Assembly (NCBI GenBank): GCA_023134755.1
Contig: JAGLUM010000344.1
Location: 1-8,687, forward strand
DNA: 8,687 bases
Direction: 5' to 3'
DNA from: Fidelibacterota bacterium
Lineage (GTDB): Bacteria; Fidelibacterota; Fidelibacteria; Fidelibacterales; Fidelibacteraceae
Below, piece after piece: positions 5,301 through 8,687 of the stretch. Both the position numbers and the translations under genes were made by a program. The notes under the pieces were generated by a model. That model worked only from the letters and a program-made list of their open reading frames with translations, ran no database searches and was not told where the DNA came from. Position 1 is the stretch's first letter; each line of letters begins with the position of its first letter.

Positions 5301-6767
5301 ATGTCGCTTAAAAGAGCCTTAACAATCAGCTTATTTTTTGTTATACTTGTTTTTGCACAAACTCCGCAGCAGCTCGTTGAAACTCTGGCAGCATTACCCG
5401 AATTGGATCATGCTCAATGGAGTGTATATGCCCGGTATGTAAATGAAGAAAATGGCGAGGGCCCTGTGATTGATCATCAATCTGAGATGTCCTTATCCTG
5501 TGCCTCCAGCCTGAAAGTACTTACCATCGGGTTGGCGCTTGATAAACTGGGTGGAGATTTTACTTTTAAGACCCGATTATTTTATTCTGGCAGTATTGAC
5601 CAGAAGGGGACGCTGCATGGAAATATTTATATTGTGGGTGACGGAGATCCTACTTTAGCCGGCGATCAGGTTTGGGGTGCTTATAAACAGAAAAAATTAT
5701 TATCTGAATGGGTAAAGTCCATTAAACGTAAAGGTATAAAAGTCATTGATGGTGCCGTAGTTGCGGATGAATCATTATATGCCCCTTACCATGTTCCCGT
5801 TACCTGGGTATGGGAAGATCTGGGAAATTACTACGGTGCGGGACTTACGGCTTTATGCTTTTTAGACAATAAATACTACCTTGATTTCAAACCCGGAGAA
5901 AAAGAAGGGGATCCCGCCGAAGTGCTTGCTATCCGGCCGCATATTCCGGGTCTAACCTATACAAATAAAATGAAAACCGGAGCACTATATTCCGGAGATA
6001 ACGGTTATATACTGTCTGCTCCAAATGTTTATCATGCTGTTTTTCATGGGACTGTACCAGCGGGTGAAGAAAAATTTACCATTAAGGGCGCTATCCCGAA
6101 TCCGCCACTGCTGGCAGCACAGTCTTTGAATGCGGCTCTGCAAGATGCAAAAATCCCGGTTGGTGCACCATCCTATGTGGTATCGGAATCACAGTTATAC
6201 CGAAATGACCATCTTTTAAAAACCATAAAGTCACCGCCTCTCCGTCGGATCGCGGAAATTACCAATAAACTGAGCAATAACACCTATACCGAGATGTTGC
6301 TTCTGAAAGTGGCACAGGAACAAAGTGGCAATGGCAATACTGAAGAAGGCATCAAACAGATAGAAAAATTCATGGATAAACTAGGGATAGATCATGAAGG
6401 AATGCGTCTGGTAGATGCCAGTGGACTGTCCCGCGAAAATATGATCACTACAAAGGTGTTCAGTGATTATCTTAGTGCTATGTCCCAGCAGCGCAGTTTT
6501 GCCGATTTTTTTAATACTTTTGCCATAGCAGGTGATGGTGACGATTTCGGATATGTTGTTTATTTTGCAAAAGATACCCCTGCTGCCAATAATGCCCGGA
6601 TAAAAACCGGATATATTGGCGGAGTGCGCAGCCATACAGGATATGTCAGTACACGATCAGACCGTTTAATTGCGTTTTCCTGTATCGCTAATAATTACCA
6701 TTGCAAAACAAAAGCTATTACCAAACTGCATGAACAGGTCGTTGTGGCATTAGCAAACATGGAATAA
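5301..6767 (+). CDS. dacB: D-alanyl-D-alanine carboxypeptidase/endopeptidase, PBP4 type (peptidase family S13)
   Basis: Periplasmic penicillin-binding protein that trims the terminal D-Ala from peptidoglycan stem peptides or cleaves D-Ala-mDAP cross-links. The 488-residue length matches PBP4 of gram-negatives. Residues 1-20 form a signal peptide (SLKR, then a hydrophobic core, cleavage near VFA-QT at 18-21). The three S13 active-site motifs are present: SSLK with nucleophile Ser69 and Lys72, SNN (325-327), and KTG (435-437) followed by GGVRSHTGY. The DASGLSREN segment (372-380) is also typical. The inserted domains between motifs 1 and 2 span about 90-310, as expected for the family. GGGA near 5294-5297 precedes the ATG. 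The stop at 6765-6767 is followed after one base by the next ATG, indicating co-transcription with the DUF1667 and ligA genes. Confidence 0.93.
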   Translation: MSLKRALTISLFFVILVFAQTPQQLVETLAALPELDHAQWSVYARYVNEENGEGPVIDHQSEMSLSCASSLKVLTIGLALDKLGGDFTFKTRLFYSGSIDQKGTLHGNIYIVGDGDPTLAGDQVWGAYKQKKLLSEWVKSIKRKGIKVIDGAVVADESLYAPYHVPVTWVWEDLGNYYGAGLTALCFLDNKYYLDFKPGEKEGDPAEVLAIRPHIPGLTYTNKMKTGALYSGDNGYILSAPNVYHAVFHGTVPAGEEKFTIKGAIPNPPLLAAQSLNAALQDAKIPVGAPSYVVSESQLYRNDHLLKTIKSPPLRRIAEITNKLSNNTYTEMLLLKVAQEQSGNGNTEEGIKQIEKFMDKLGIDHEGMRLVDASGLSRENMITTKVFSDYLSAMSQQRSFADFFNTFAIAGDGDDFGYVVYFAKDTPAANNARIKTGYIGGVRSHTGYVSTRSDRLIAFSCIANNYHCKTKAITKLHEQVVVALANME

Positions 6768-6768
6768 T

Positions 6769-8687
<1,919 letters not shown>

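Overview
The window is a bacterial chromosomal stretch of mostly housekeeping genes, with moderate GC (roughly low-to-mid 40s percent by eye), tight gene spacing, and purine-rich Shine-Dalgarno-like sequences before most starts. Secreted proteins (a LolA-like periplasmic protein and a PBP4-type carboxypeptidase) suggest a diderm. The AGPase is of the cyanobacterial/plant-like subgroup, and the other genes resemble those of deep-branching diderms such as FCB-related candidate phyla. That placement is inference. The clear Shine-Dalgarno use argues against typical Bacteroidetes.

Region 1 (1-3071, plus strand) is a probable operon: the 3' part of ribonuclease Z (rnz), a dCMP deaminase, a secreted LolA-like protein that overlaps the deaminase gene by 7 nt, and glucose-1-phosphate adenylyltransferase (glgC). 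Gaps are 12, -7 and 10 nt. Functions are mixed: tRNA 3' maturation, pyrimidine deoxynucleotide supply, cell envelope, and glycogen synthesis.

Region 2 (3084-3794, minus strand) is a HAD-superfamily phosphatase-like gene that converges on glgC with 12 nt between the stops.

Region 3 (3795-4125) is the only long non-coding stretch. It is structured: three purine-rich heptamers (AATAAGA type), two consecutive imperfect hairpins, a GCCTGACAGGTAGGC motif, then five pyrimidine-rich heptamers. The two heptamer arrays are broadly reverse-complementary in style, so the element looks like a symmetrical dispersed intergenic repeat of about 165 bp. It is the most unusual signal in the window.

Region 4 (4126-8687, plus strand) has an MJ1255-type glycosyltransferase gene, a 116-nt spacer with candidate promoter elements, and then a tightly packed unit: dacB (PBP4, S13 family), a small four-cysteine DUF1667 protein (1-nt gap), and ligA (4-nt ATGA overlap). 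ligA is open to the window end and encodes the first 517 residues, through the zinc finger and into the HhH domain.

I found no defence system, CRISPR array, transposase, tRNA or rRNA. The window is mostly ordinary core genome. The points worth a second look are the intergenic repeat, the orphan DUF1667 gene coupled to ligA, the plant-like allosteric residues of GlgC, and the seven-residue repeats in the tail of the LolA-like protein.
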